Positions 50,011 through 61,690 are shown, numbered from the stretch's first letter. The stretch: 64,000 bases of DNA from Lamellibrachia satsuma (GCA_033239005.1 BSQZ01000062.1:1530001-1594000); one strand, 5' to 3'. Translations and numbers: made by a program. The notes: generated by a model from the sequence alone, not told the origin.

Positions 50011-50520
50011 TCTCATTTAATTTACATCAATCCAGCCAGCGTGTTGCACCGCCAAGGAGGTACGGTTTATGCGGTTTGCAAACTTCAAAGGAAATGTGTG
50101 ATCTGAACGGCGATGCTATCGTTCACTCGGGGCTGAAATAAATCAGGTCTAAATAAATGGCCATGTAATATATGTTTAAATTTGCAAAGAAATTAACATT
50201 CCCCAAAATAGTAGTGATGCTATGCAAATTTAGTCCAAAATATCAACATATATAACCAAGACGCGGAAACAAATCGTAGGGCCTAACGGATTCCCGTCCG
50301 ACTGAATTAGCGGCGCGGTCTGTTGACGTGGGTTGAACGATTGCACGATTAAGATGTCTTAGGGCTATTTCTGTCGCAGAAACAATATCCACCCATCACC
50401 ATTAAACAACTCAACTCATGATGCCTGCTGCAACAGTGTCACTGGTCGTTCCTAGCATGTAATGTGTTTGCAATGTATATATTGTCTAATCATTATTTAT
50501 GCGTGTATTTATTTAAATTA
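50011..50520. other. no gene recognised
   Basis: No coding segment or repeat stands out. Confidence 0.45.
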
Positions 50521-50676
50521 TTATTACTGATATTTTAGTCTGTTTCACTGTCTACTTTTCTGCCGCTTTTATATAATGGTTTTATGTATATATTGCAGTC
50601 ATGTCTCTTCTTACCAGATACAAATGTCTCAATTTCATTGTTGAGACAATAAAGAATTATCTTATCTTATCTTATC
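50521..50676 (+). mobile_element. probable LINE 3' tail ending in (TTATC)n
   Basis: TTGAGACAATAAAGAATTAT runs into CTTATCTTATCTTATC, the form of a non-LTR element 3' end with a polyadenylation-like AATAAA and a short terminal repeat. The coding part is missing, and the left limit of the fragment is uncertain. Confidence 0.5.
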
Positions 50677-50683
50677 AACGTAA

Positions 50684-50735
50684 CAGTGGGGTATCTAGGA
50701 TCTCGCAAAGGGGAGGCGGAAGGGGCCAAATGGCG
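50684..50735 (+). mobile_element. single end of the CAGTGGCGTA family
   Basis: CAGTGGGGTATCTAGGATCT followed by CGCAAAGGGGAGGC is an end of the same family as 48309-48524. It sits seven bases after the (TTATC)n tail; no matching right end was found. Confidence 0.55.
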
Positions 50736-51129
50736 CAATAGGTTACATACGACAAAATTATCAGCCAAAACCAGACTGCTTCGGGGAAGTGTTGTTTCTA
50801 CCCTATGGTAGCATGCTTGCACAGAACTGGTCCAGATACTGCATCATCCGAATTTTTTTATTTTCCCAGCAATTATTTTGTACGCGTATTGCTGTTGATT
50901 CATATGTTTTCATTTTTAGATGACTGTGTATGCATTAGAACTAGTTCATGTTCGCCCGTCAAACCACCTGCATCCTCAGAACGTTGAAGCTAAGCAGAAG
51001 GAAAGAACAGGATCATCGATCTTTACTAAAACATCAATCCAGTTGAGCCAAACATAACTTGAACTTAAATTCAGTTGAATGTTTCAAAGGATAGTGCATT
51101 CCATCGAGCCCTCGACCCAGCTAGCAAAA

Positions 51130-51400
51130 CCTCATTGGGCCAATAAAGTTAAACGCGCCTTCCTTTTTCATTAGCCCATCATTGGCTGGTTTTTATTGGC
51201 CCAGTGAGAATTTACACACCAAGCCATGCTAAAAGCCAATGGAAACATCACTGGCCCTTTACTGATCCCAGCCAACAAGACCCGATTGGACCAATGAATG
51301 ACAGCAATTATTGGCCCAATCATGTTTTTTTCATGGCAACCAATGCCAGTTGAGCCAATCATAGCCATCACTGGGCCAATCATGTTTTAGAGCCATCATT
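51130..51400. promoter_or_regulatory. dense CCAAT/ATTGG motif cluster
   Basis: About ten CCAAT pentamers in both orientations, several as palindromic ATTGGNCCAAT pairs (for example CATTGGGCCAATAAAG at 51134 and ATTGGACCAATGA near 51285). Spacing is irregular at 15-40 bases. CCAAT is the NF-Y site, but a degenerate short repeat would look the same. No transcript start was identified nearby. Confidence 0.45.
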
Positions 51401-51694
51401 GACCCGTGCAGTACATTTTTTTTAGTTTTGGAATTATGATACACATAGGTAACATACTTGTGTCTACTGCCTTGAAATGGACCAACAGCACCGCCGGTAG
51501 TCGCACTGGAGCAAGTAATTGAACAATAACGCTGCATTACAGACAAAGAGAAATGGAGACCGGCTTTTGAATGACGTAATCGCCTGGCGCCTGTAGCGGA
51601 CATGCCGTCCTCCGAGATTTGTCGCGACTTAGAGACTTCCACTAAAGTCATCACCTACTTGCACAAATGCTGGCACAACGCAACAACCGGTAGT

Positions 51695-52512
51695 CAGAGG
51701 TCGAAATTAAGAAATTTAACCCACTCGCGATGGGGACTAGTGGCCTTAATATATTACTCATCCCCATGAAAAATCTCTAGTCCCCATTTTTGGTGGACAT
51801 CGTCAAAACGCAATGCAAATTCGTATGTTGACCGGCAATGCTCCTTAAACATAAAATGAACAAATAAATATCAATTTCATAATTGACGATGCAACGTAAT
51901 TATTTTATTCAATTAGTACTAAATCAGATCCCGACGTTCTGGACGTTGTCAACGGCCGCATGACTCGACTCTCGAGTCCTCCACAATGTCCCCAGGCAGT
52001 GTCAGTGAATGAAATCTTCAGCATTTTGGCAACTGCATCTTCATTCATCTCCGACTCACCAGAGCCATCATCAATGTCACCAATGTCAGTGATGATACCC
52101 AGTTGGTCCATCGTCTTGTCCGCCACACTTTTGTATTCGAGCCATGAGAATCGATTTAGCCAGTGCGCCTGAAATTCTCGTTTCCTCTCACACGCATCGT
52201 ACCTACGCTTATGCGCAACTTTATCATCGGCGCTCAATTTTCTTTTGTGGGGTTGGACCCCTTTTATGAAATTCCACGATTTCGAAAGGAAACGCAGAAG
52301 ATCGACAGGTAAAAATTAGTACTGTTCAGTGTACCATATTTGTACACTTTATTTTTCGATACAATGTGTTACGTTTAAGTATATACGCCTAATTCAAATT
52401 GTTTGCATTTATATTGTTACAAAACGAGTGTATAATAGCTACTCGCCCTGGGGACTAGTGCAGGCCAAAGGTTACTCATCCCCATGCATTTGAGCGTTAA
52501 GTTCGATCCCTG
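51695..52512. mobile_element. hAT-like DNA transposon remnant, 818 bp
   Basis: The left end CAGAGGTCGAAATTAA and the right end (read inward on the other strand) CAGGGATCGAACTTAA match at 13 of 16 positions. Flanking octamers CCGGTAGT (51687-51694) and CCGGTAGG (52513-52520) match at 7 of 8, the target-site size of hAT elements. Both subterminal regions carry GGGGACTAGTG and TTACTCATCCCCATG in direct orientation. A 110-codon minus-strand open stretch inside (51905-52237), with KREFQAHWLNRFSWLEYKS, resembles the N-terminal segment of transposon-derived zinc-finger proteins (F-x3-WL-x2-F-x-WLxY). It lacks the catalytic part, so the copy is non-autonomous. Confidence 0.82.
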
Positions 52513-53183
52513 CCGGTAGGCCGCCTGCGTGTCGTTGCGCAAAATCAATGTTTCCGTTTTGCTTATTTTTTATAATATTTGTTGCCTTCTCAGAATATTT
52601 TCCTGCTGTGATTTATTACATATAAGAACGAATAACAACGATAACCGGAATTACTACGTTTGTTCTTATGATGTTTCAGAACACATTTCTCGACTGAAAA
52701 CCAAACCGAAAATGAAAGTTCGTAAATTGTAACGAGGTTGTTGGCAATTTTCGCCAACCATCTTTGGTAACACGATCACGCATCTCAAGTTCTTATCATC
52801 CTTAAGTCATCAAGGATACGGCTAATAATCCTCGCCAATTAACCTTGGCGTACCCTCGTTGCTCGAAAGTTATGGTTAGTCACCGCAGCGCCATCGAACA
52901 AATCTATCGATTTTGGCGTCTCGTGTCCCCCTACGCTGTGAATGGACCCGTCCGCTTCCGATGCCGTGGTTGCGATAATGCAGGTCGCGTGGCGTCGCAG
53001 CTTCCCTGGAAATTATGAGAAAGGCGGGGAGATAATTCCCATTCGTTTTACTTACATTCGCTCCCTACTGGTTAGGCGCGCCATTCGCCGATGATGCGCA
53101 TCGGCGGTAGACATTGGTCATAGGACAGTAACTCCAATAAGACAAGCAGCGACCGAGGCGTACTGGACATCCGAGTCGTCGCT
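52513..53183. other. 5' flank of the EGF-type gene
   Basis: Probable promoter and 5' untranslated region. Local pairing sequences at 52753-52771 (TTGGCAATTTTCGCCAA) and AACGAGG repeated in inverted form near 52730 and 52860 suggest a small foldback element. GC content rises toward 53000-53183. No TATA box is evident. Confidence 0.4.
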
Positions 53184-56100
53184 ATGGCGCGCACCATGAT
53201 CATCGGAGAAGCGTCTGTTTATCTTCTGGCGTTGCTAGCATCGATCACGCTGACTGCGAAGTCAGCAAAGGTAGATGCGTTCTTCCAGCGTAAGTGTTGC
53301 ATTGTCTTGTATTTTTTACGTTGATTTTCTTTCCTTGCGTGCGAGCGCTTGACATTGGTTTATTTAAACTTTAGCATGGAGGCCGTATCGTAAAAAGGAC
53401 ATAGACAAGATAGAAAGAATGCAACGAAGAGCAAGTAAAATGATTCCAGAATTAAGAGACCTTAGTTACGAAAGTCGCTTATTACAATGTGGTTTGACAA
53501 CACTAGAGACCAGGAAACTGAGAGGAGACCAAATAGAAGTGGTAAAAATAATGAACGGTTATGAGATCGATGTTGATAGGAATATGTTCTTCAAACTTAA
53601 AGAAGGTAGTAGAATCATAGGCCCCCACAGATCAGCATTAGTTAAGGAGCAGTGTAGGTTGGACATGAGAAAGTACTCTTTCTCCCAGAGGGTGATACAT
53701 GAATGGAACAAACTGCCAAATGATTGTGTTAATGCTAGTAGTGTGAATATGTTTAAAAATAGAACTGACAGATATTTGATAAGGGCGGGCTACACATAGA
53801 TGAGAAAATTGTTGGAATCTCGATAAGCCAATGGCTTCCTTGTCCATTTGCCATCTCGAGCTTGTTGTTTGGGATGGCAATCTTTTTAAATCTTGTTAAA
53901 TACACTTCGCAAACTCGAGTAATGCGCGCCATTGCCATTGGCATTGCAATGCGTGACTGAGCAGAAAGTAACTCTGTCTCTGCGTTATTATGGCTTATGT
54001 TATGGCTGCAGTTACAATACCATAATTAGAGCATAACTCGAGAACGTACAAATTAGTGTCTTTGGAGATAATCTAATTGTTAGAAATAGTTATTTCTGTA
54101 AAGGATGCTGATTTTGTTTTGCCTCCGCGTTTCATTTTTAATTTCTCTGTGCAGTTGCTTTTTCTTCGCGGAGAAATATTTGCGCAAGTTGCATGTGGGA
54201 ATAGACTTCTGTGAACACAATTTTTTTATTTATCATCCACAAGCTCATCGGCTAAACAGGCCCGTCCTTGGGGTTTTGAAAATGGACAACCCAGAAAATA
54301 GCCAGCCATAGTTCTCATGGAAGTGATAAAATAGCATAAATTTTGTGTAATATTAAAAGTTATGCACATTGGATTCAAAGTATATTTTAAGTTGTATATT
54401 AATTAAATCAACTCTTTTGAGGTCTTTAATTGTTACTCAACTCCATGGCAATTATATTCACCCAAAATAATACCTTTATTAAATATGTAAGTGTCTACAT
54501 GCGTCAATCGGATACGTTTTAAAAAAACATTGCCTGTGCATAGTAATGATGAAACATTTATCAAAAATAAGCTAGACAACCCTGTTCTATTGCAGCATGT
54601 TTTTGTCAGTAGCTTCAATGTTTCTCATTAGATACAGGCAGATTCCCATATGACATATGGGGTTAAGATGATTTTTTATTAACCAATGTGTATAGTAATA
54701 ATAATAACAATAACAACTTCTAATTGTTAGAAATAGTTATTTCTGTAAAGGAATCTGATTTTGTTTCGCCTCCGCATTTCCTTTTTAATTTCTCTGTGTA
54801 GTTGCTTTTTCTTCGTGGAAAAATATTTGCACAAGTTGCGTGTGGGAATAGGCTTCTGTGAACACAATTTTTTATTATCATCCACAGGGAAAACTCATCG
54901 GCTAGACAGGCCCATCCTCGGGGTTTTGAAAAGGGATGTTCGAGCGTGCACTATCAGCCTTGGATTTCTGGAATGATTTCTGAAAAATTTTACTGTTAAA
55001 CAAAACGATCTCAAATAGTTGGGTTTGAACCCCCCTCCCTGAACCTCACCACGAGGATGGGCCTAGACCATACTAGACTGAGACAGTTATATTTGAAAGT
55101 ACTATGTATGTACACATGATTATAACATTTCATTTCTGCTAATCTATTGTAAATAGTTTACGTATTACTTTTACAAAATATATTTAACAAGATTTAACAA
55201 GATTGCCATCTCGAACAACAAGTTCCAGATGGCAAGTGGACAAGGAAGCCATTGGCTTATCGAGAGTCCAACAATTTTCTCATCTATGTGTAGCCCGCCC
55301 TTATCAGATATCTGTCAATTCTATTTTTAAACATATTCACACTACTAGCATTAACACAATCATTTGGCAGTTTGTTCCATTCATTTATCACCCTCTGTGA
55401 GAAAGAGTACTTTCTCATGTCCAACCTACACTGTTTCTTAACTAATGCTGCTTTGTGTCCTCTGGTTCTACTGCCTTCTTTAAGTTTGAAGAACATATTC
55501 CTATCAACATCCTCATAACCGTTCACTATTTTAAACACTTCTATTTGGTCTCCTCTTAGTCTCCTGGTCTCTAGTGTTGTCAAACCACATTGTAATAAGC
55601 GACTTTCGTAACTAAGGTCTCTTAATTCTGGAATCATCTTAGTTGCTCTTCGTTGTATTCTTTCTAGCTTATCTATGTCTTTTTTACGATATGGCCTCCA
55701 TGCTTGAATACAATATTCCAAATGTGGTCTAACTATTGCTTTGTACAGGGGTACAATTAGATGTTTCTCCTTATACGTGATAGTTCTCCTAATTAGGCCT
55801 AGAATTTGATTTCCTATCGAAGCAGCAATCCCACATTGCTCTGAAACTTTCATGTCAGCATTAAATGTTACTCCTAAATCCTTTTCTTGTGTGGTTCTAC
55901 CTAGTACAGCATCCCCCATTTTATATTCCTCATCCATATTTCCATGTCCTATGTGTATACATTTACACTTCCCAAAATTGAATAACATTTGCCATTTTTC
56001 TGACCATTTAACTAATTTTTCTAGATCATCCTGTAAACTTTGTTTATCTGTATCATTAGTAACCTTTCTGAATACTTTTGTGTCATCTGCAAATTTGAGT

Positions 56101-59100
56101 ACTTTGCTAGATATGTCATCCTCCAAATCATTTATATATATTAAAAACAGTATAGGGCCTAACACTGATCCCTGTGGTACCCCACTCAAAACAGATTTCC
56201 AGTTTGAAATCTTACCATCTACTATTACTCTCTGTCTTCTGTGTGTAAGCCACTTTTCTATCCAGTTGATTACATCATTGCCTATACCATGGGCTTTTAG
56301 TTTAAGTAACAATCTTTGATGTGGCACTTTATCGAAAGCTTTCTGAAAATCTAAGTAGACAACATTCACTGGTGACCCGTGATCTACCCACTTTGTAATT
56401 TCTTCTAAAAAACATAAGAGATTCGTTAGACATGACCTTGCTTTTAGGAATCCATGTTGAGATGTATTTATTAATTTATGTTTTATGAGAAATTCCACCA
56501 TGTGGTCTCTAATTAATGTTTCAAGTAATTTACATACAACTGATGTTAAACTCACTGGTCTGTAATTTTCTGGCTTCTTCCTCGATCCCTTACCATTTGA
56601 TCATTTGTAGTAAACACATTTAGCGTACATAAGCCATTATAAGGCATTCATTTAATTAATAGTGTGACTGTAAATAATAATTTTGTTACTGTATATATCA
56701 TATTTCATGCTAATACAAATATTGTAGATATCTTTATAAAAGCAGTCTTCTGCTGTTTTCAGCACAACATATTGTAACATTTACACTCATCTCTGTATCT
56801 TTTATTTAAATGCCCAAGTTAATGTTGTCTTATTTTATATATTTGTTAAATAAGGTACATTCTAAGTCAGGAACACTACACTTCTGGCCACTACAAGAGG
56901 GTCACTATTAGGTAATCTTGAAGCTCTTTCAAAAATGTTTTGTTTTCAGCAAGAATGACAATGGTTAGTCAGTGAGTGTGATGCGCTATCTCTGAAATCC
57001 CCTAGAAGCCAATTGATGTTCTCTTTGCTCTACATGTTCTCTGTGGGAAACATTAACTCAGTAACATAAATTAACAAGTATCCTATTGGATATATGCAAA
57101 AACAAATTCGACATAAGTGATAATTTTAAGATTAGGTCAGTTAGTTGCCATAAAAACGAGGTAGCACATTCATTCATTCCTACATGATAATTAAATTCAA
57201 AATGATATTTGAAAATATCTGACAACTCAGAAAATAGCCAGCCATAGTTCTCATGGAAGTGATAAAATAGCATATAAATTTTGTATAATATTAAAAGGTA
57301 TGCACATTGGATTCAAAGTATATTTTAAGTTGTATATTAATTCAATGGACTCTTTTGAGGTCTTGTTACTCAACTCCATGGCAATTGTATTCACACAAAA
57401 TAATACCTTTTTTAAATATGTAAATGTCTACATGTATCAATAACATACGTTTTAAAAAAAACATTGCCTGTGCATAGTAAGCTAGACAACCCTGGTCTAT
57501 TGCAGCATGTTTTTGTCAGTAGCCTCAATGTTTCTCATTGGATACAGGCAGATTCCCATGTATCATAGACAGAGCCAAAATTGTGTTGATTTCACTTGTG
57601 TTAGTTCCTGGAGGATGCCAAGATACCTTAGAGGCAATGGCTAACATTTCAACAGAATGAGTATGAGGGTGGGCATAAAGAAAGGCAGATTGTATGGTAA
57701 CGTACAACTCAGTAGTAGTACAAGTGTATAATATACTGCATTGCGCATGTTAGGGAAATCCATGTGGCAGTGACATGGGGTTAAGATGATTTTTTATTAA
57801 CCAATGTGTCTAGTAATAATAATAATAATACTAACAACTTTCATAGTGCCTAACTCTAAGGGACATGAGCTTTGAGGAGCGACAAACTACTACAGTAAAG
57901 CATGATATAATGAACAGGGATGCGCAAAAGTCATCATCATCAGAGCAAAGGACTGCCAAAGATGTTCCTTTAGTGAGGAACACTGCACAGAGAAGAGACA
58001 GTGGTAATATTGTTATTTTAGAACAACCTGTAAGGCTAAGAGCAGGAATTGGAAATGTGTGTTTGTTGGAAGTTGTGAATTTACTTGTGACAGAGGCAGT
58101 CCATGCTCCTACAAGTAACCCACTGTTCCCTGCCAGCCTTATGCTAGGTCCTTCCATATACTTGACTGCTGCTTCAAGGGTAGTGTTGGTAGTAATTGGA
58201 AACTTATGCATTAATTTATTCAATTTGTTCATTCTTTGCTAAAAGTTAAACATTTGTGCAGAGTGATCAAGCTTTGTATGTTTTAATTTGCATTGGTTAG
58301 AAATATAAGGTAAATGTAAATATTTGTTTCTCTGAGTTATTTATTCTGTGGTGAGTTCTACATATATTTAGTCTAGGAGCCTGACTATCCCCACTGGCTC
58401 CCAAATGTGCCGAGTCCAATTCCAGCCACTTTAATGGATTGCTGAATAGACAGCAGCGATGAACAAAAAGGACAGTGGAATAGAATGGGAGAATTGATGG
58501 AGTTAGTTCACATTTTGCAGCAACATCTGTCAGAGTGGTGTGATGATTCTTCATCATTAGCAGTCATCCATCTATGAATTACTGACTACACACTGTTCAG
58601 TTTGCTGGTATTGCGTTGGGCGTTACTTCCTGGCAACGGCAAAAGCTGCCTGCCGAAATGAGATCAGTCAAATGAAGTCAAGAACGAAATTTAATTTAAC
58701 ACAGCTTTTGCTCCATAGCCTTTCCCAGAGAGTCGCTTCTCACGGGGAAGATTGGATTTATTTTGAGCAAGCCACTGCTTAATATTTAGGTGCATGTCTC
58801 ATTGTTGTCTTGGGCAGAACGTTCTGTGTTTCTTTTGTCAGATTCTGCACTATAGCCGTCTTGCTCATTACAACCTGACTGCGTTGTTGAATAAATGGTG
58901 CGCTAATTGAATTGTGACAGTAAATCCGGCACATCAGTGTAGAATAAATGGGTGGCTTGATTGAATTGTGATGGTAAATCCAGAAAATTGCTGATGGGAA
59001 AAGATAAAGGTGTTTCTATGTGAATAATTTGTGTGTGGTTTTAATAAAATCCTAACAAATGCATGTTTTGGTATCCTGTCTCGCCCAGGGTTTCCGATAG

Positions 59101-60310
59101 ATTCTGGCAAATAATTGACATTATTGAATCGCTACTGACTAATCAGGCAGATCGATGTTGATATCGGATATTGAGAAGTCAGGGGACAGACAAGATTACC
59201 TCATGTGTGTGCTTACAGTAGATCACCAGAGACAAGGAGATCAGCTTATTGTGTTGGGAATTTTATAGCAGATTACGATGAAGTACATTATTACAATCAA
59301 TTCCAAGCCAATATCCAACCATGTTTTGTAAGATTTGAAGCAGATAAAGGTTGGAGCATGCTATGTTATTACCAGTGTTCATCGTCAGTGTCTCTCTGGA
59401 AATGTATAACAAAGTTCTACGTAGAAATATGTCCTGCGAGTAGGCAGTGTAACAGACTCAGCTTCTGGGCATGACTCGGGACAAAGTAAATCGTCTCGAA
59501 CACGACAATCAAATTACCCAATTACATGGCCCCTTGGGGTTCCTATCAGCGATGTTGTCTGATGTACATGAGTTGCGGAACTACAGCCATTCCATTGGGA
59601 CTTTTGTTTTGTGCATTCCGAGTATCAAAGTGCATCTGTATATTGTGCCTGTTGCCCATAGCAAAGGCGGCAGTGTTTTATGGATCATTGCCTGTTAGTA
59701 ATGTTTCTCCCATGATTGCTTCTGTTGGCCAGCAAGAACGTGGTATGGTTTTCTAAATAATTATTAATGAGTGTTCATTGTTATCTGGTTTTGCCAGGTA
59801 TGTTGAGCTGTCATTTAATTGTGCCAGTGACATAGTTTGGGTAGGTTGTTCTGTCTCATGGAAGCAGGATAAAGAATTTGAAGTTCTGCATGAACCTACC
59901 ATAAATCTATTGGATGTAGATAGCAGTAGCATCTAAAATGATGCTTCTTCTTCTTTCACATATGTGCATAATTCCACTATATACAATGTGAATGTGTTGG
60001 CTATGTACATTGTGAATGTGTTGGCTATGTACATCGTGAATGTGGTGACTATATACAACATGGAGTGTGCTGTTTTAGGTAGCTGGGGTGGCTATTATAT
60101 GCTTGTCTTGAATTGATTAGTTTCAATCAAAGTTTTTCAGATAAATTAACCATTTCTTCACAGATTGTAGTTGAAATACTATATAATATAACAGATTAAA
60201 AAAGAGTTTTTCATTTATTTGCTTATGTTACAATGTTTTTAAAAAAATTTGTAAATGTGAAAAAATAGCCACTAAAAATGAAGTTTAATCTTTTTGAGAA
60301 AATCCCCAAA

Positions 60311-60387
<77 letters not shown>

Positions 60388-61489
60388 TACGTTGCTATGG
60401 AAACATTGTCGCTTTTCTGGGAACTCAAAGGGATTTCCAAAAGGACTGCATTTTTAAAGGATGGATTAGCAAAATATGACGTTAGTGGCAGGTGATTTTT
60501 TGTAGTGTTGACGTTTAGTTCAGTATATCCTAGCATGTTATGAAAAAAATCAAAATCAACTTACATGCTAGCCACCCCAGCCACCTTAAAAATCATTCTA
60601 AGACCTGTGCTAAAATGTGACTGAATTAGGTTAAGAACAAAACAATAAAAAGGTAAAAGTTGTGCTAACTGCTGGCAGTGGACGCCCACTCGTGGCGGTG
60701 GATGCCCACTCGTGGCAGTGGATGCCCACTCGTGGCGGTGGATGCCCACTCGTGGCGGTGGATGCCCACTCGTGGCGGTGGATGCCCACTCGTGGCGGTG
60801 GATGCCCACTCGTGGCGGTGGAAGCCCACTCGTGGCGGTGGATGCCCACTCGTGGCGGTGGATGCCCACTCGTGGCGGTGGATGCCCACTCGTGGCGGTG
60901 GACGCCCACTCGTGGCGGTGGATGTCCACTCGTGGCGGTGAACGTCCACTCGTGACAGGAAAAACAGATGGAAACAAAGAAAAATATACATTATACTGAT
61001 CTGTGTGACCTTGATGTTGAAGTGACCTTCCATCCCTAATGAACAATCGACCATTATTAAAACAGCTTGTGATTGCTCTGGCTCATAGTCATATTGTTAT
61101 ATTACAGTTACAATGTGTAACATTCTACCCAGTATTAAAGTAACAGCAAGACTTAACTGATTTCGCACCTTTCCCATGTACATGGTATGATGTGCTTGAG
61201 TTTCATTCAAAGAAAGCTTGACTTGAATTTCATTCAAGGAAAATTGAGCTTTGTTCAAGGAAAGTTTAACTTCAAGGAAAGTTTGAGTTTCATTCAAGGA
61301 TAACTTGATGTAAAGTTGTTTCAATGAAGATATACCTGATTTAAGTCGTTGTACTTGTGTGTGTTGCAGACTCGTGTAGTGCAGCGAGTGTGTGTGACCA
61401 GCTGTGCGTGAACCTGCCTGAGCGCTCAGGTCATACATGCGCCTGCAAACCTGGCTACCAACTGCATGCCAATGGCTTCTCCTGTGTTG
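53184..61489 (+). CDS. secreted or membrane protein with EGF-like domain, first two coding exons (partial)
   Basis: Exon 1 (53184-53289) starts at ATG, encodes MARTMIIGEASVYLLALLAS and on to about residue 35, a typical signal peptide with a hydrophobic core and small residues near AKSA, and ends in phase 1 at CCAGC/GTAAGT. Exon 2 (61370-61489, acceptor TGTGTTGCAG, donor GTGAGT) is a 120-base phase 1-1 exon encoding one EGF-like module: six cysteines in SCSAASVCDQLCVN, HTCACKPGYQLHANGFSCV. The spacing, and Gly-Tyr after the fifth cysteine, are of the kind found beside beta-propellers in LDL-receptor-related proteins, but many extracellular proteins share it, so no family name is given. The phases of the two exons match across the 8.1 kb intron. 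Further exons must lie beyond the window; none was recognised between 61490 and 64000. Confidence 0.72.
53372..53905 (+). mobile_element. LINE family A, copy 3 (3' fragment in intron 1)
   Basis: Begins in the thumb region (ATGGAGGCCGTATCGTAAAA, WRPYRKKDID), stays open for 126 codons to RYLIRAGYT and the stop at about 53799, then has the family 3' tail ending TCTTTTTAAATCTTGTTAAA. It starts only 82 bases after the exon 1 donor. It is very similar to copy 4 and in the opposite orientation. Confidence 0.92.
54073..54716. repeat. tandem duplication, unit 1 (blocks A-B)
   Basis: Block A (about 54073-54287: CTAATTGTTAGAAATAGTTA to GGTTTTGAAAA) and block B (about 54288-54716: CAGAAAATAGCCAGCCATAG to AACCAATGTGTATAGTAATA). 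Both recur downstream in the same order. Short open stretches in block A are interrupted by indels between the copies, so coding is unlikely. Confidence 0.85.
55186..56600 (-). mobile_element. LINE family A, copy 4 (5'-truncated, intact 3' reading frame)
   Basis: The best-preserved copy. The 5' break is at about 56600, in GSRKKPENYRPV, upstream of palm motif A. From there to the stop the frame is uninterrupted; the 3' tail (antisense GAAGCCATTGGCTTATCGAG at 55235-55254) ends in short ATTTAACAAG repeats at 55186-55203. The intact frame implies recent insertion. Confidence 0.95.
55284..56555 (-). CDS. reverse transcriptase, C-terminal 423 residues (LINE A)
   Basis: Continuous frame with palm motif A YLDFQKAFDKVPHQRLL, motif B VLSGVPQGSVLGPILFL, IYINDLEDD, motif C LKFADDTKVFRKV (catalytic aspartates present), primer-grip region KWQMLFNFGKCKCIH, DLGVTFNADMKVSEQCG, then the thumb IPLYKAIVRPHLEYCIQAWR-like segment and C-terminal KYSFSQRVINEWNKLPNDCV to RYLIRAGYT. 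The endonuclease and N-terminal fingers are missing because of 5' truncation, so the fragment cannot transpose by itself. The first Met of this frame is internal to the original protein. Confidence 0.95.
   Translation of the reverse strand: MSLTSVVCKLLETLIRDHMVEFLIKHKLINTSQHGFLKARSCLTNLLCFLEEITKWVDHGSPVNVVYLDFQKAFDKVPHQRLLLKLKAHGIGNDVINWIEKWLTHRRQRVIVDGKISNWKSVLSGVPQGSVLGPILFLIYINDLEDDISSKVLKFADDTKVFRKVTNDTDKQSLQDDLEKLVKWSEKWQMLFNFGKCKCIHIGHGNMDEEYKMGDAVLGRTTQEKDLGVTFNADMKVSEQCGIAASIGNQILGLIRRTITYKEKHLIVPLYKAIVRPHLEYCIQAWRPYRKKDIDKLERIQRRATKMIPELRDLSYESRLLQCGLTTLETRRLRGDQIEVFKIVNGYEDVDRNMFFKLKEGSRTRGHKAALVKKQCRLDMRKYSFSQRVINEWNKLPNDCVNASSVNMFKNRIDRYLIRAGYT
57841..60315. other. intron 1 sequence, nothing recognised
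   Basis: A segment at 57831-58242 is open on both strands (125 codons plus, 133 codons minus) with no recognised motif. At about 59985-60060 a degenerate repeat of about 30 bases (GTGAATGTGTTGGCTATGTA) occurs three times. Confidence 0.45.
60316..60384. repeat. (AT)n microsatellite
   Basis: About 34 AT units in intron 1 of the EGF-type gene. Confidence 0.97.
60675..60957. repeat. 20-bp tandem repeat, 14 copies
   Basis: Unit GGATGCCCACTCGTGGCGGT, almost invariant; variants at the edges only (GGACGCCC, GATGTCC, GAACGTCC), the pattern expected when the centre is homogenised by recent slippage or unequal exchange. All six frames are largely open, giving artefactual repeats. Confidence 0.96.
61160..61300. 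repeat. degenerate TTCATTCAAGGAAA repeat
   Basis: About five loose copies of TTTCATTCAAGGAAAGTTTGA within 140 bases, just upstream of the EGF exon acceptor (61369). Confidence 0.65.
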
Positions 61490-61690
61490 GTGAGTAAAAC
61501 GTCTTCAGTCCAGATTGTAAAACAGTTTACTTACCTGCTTTGTATGCGGAAACAGCAGTTTTCTTTTTAGAGCAAGTACTTATTCCATAGCAGTGTTTCC
61601 AAAGCACTTTTCATTGCTTAGATTTTTACGGAATTGTATATTTTTCATTGTTGCGTGAAAACATGTTAAGCCATTATAAAGTAACACGTA

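Larger units (their letters stand above)
54717..57840. repeat. tandem duplication, unit 2, split by a 2.3-kb insert
   Basis: Block A' runs from about 54718 to 54940 and block B' from about 57222 to 57840; between them lies a 2.28-kb insert containing LINE A copy 4. B' has about 215 additional bases (57561-57775) absent from B, flanked by CATG on both sides, so unit 1 has probably suffered a deletion between short direct repeats. Confidence 0.8.

Noticed and set aside
54105..54311. Small membrane protein in duplicated block A (and 54761-54976)
   Set aside because: The two copies differ by frame-disrupting indels, so the shared hydrophobic stretch is not maintained as protein.
57831..58242. 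Gene on either strand (125-133 codons)
   Set aside because: Open on both strands with no motif, no splice context and position at the edge of a duplicated intronic block.
60561..61054. Frames with RHEWASTATSGHPPPRVGI-type repeats
   Set aside because: Artefacts of the 20-bp array.
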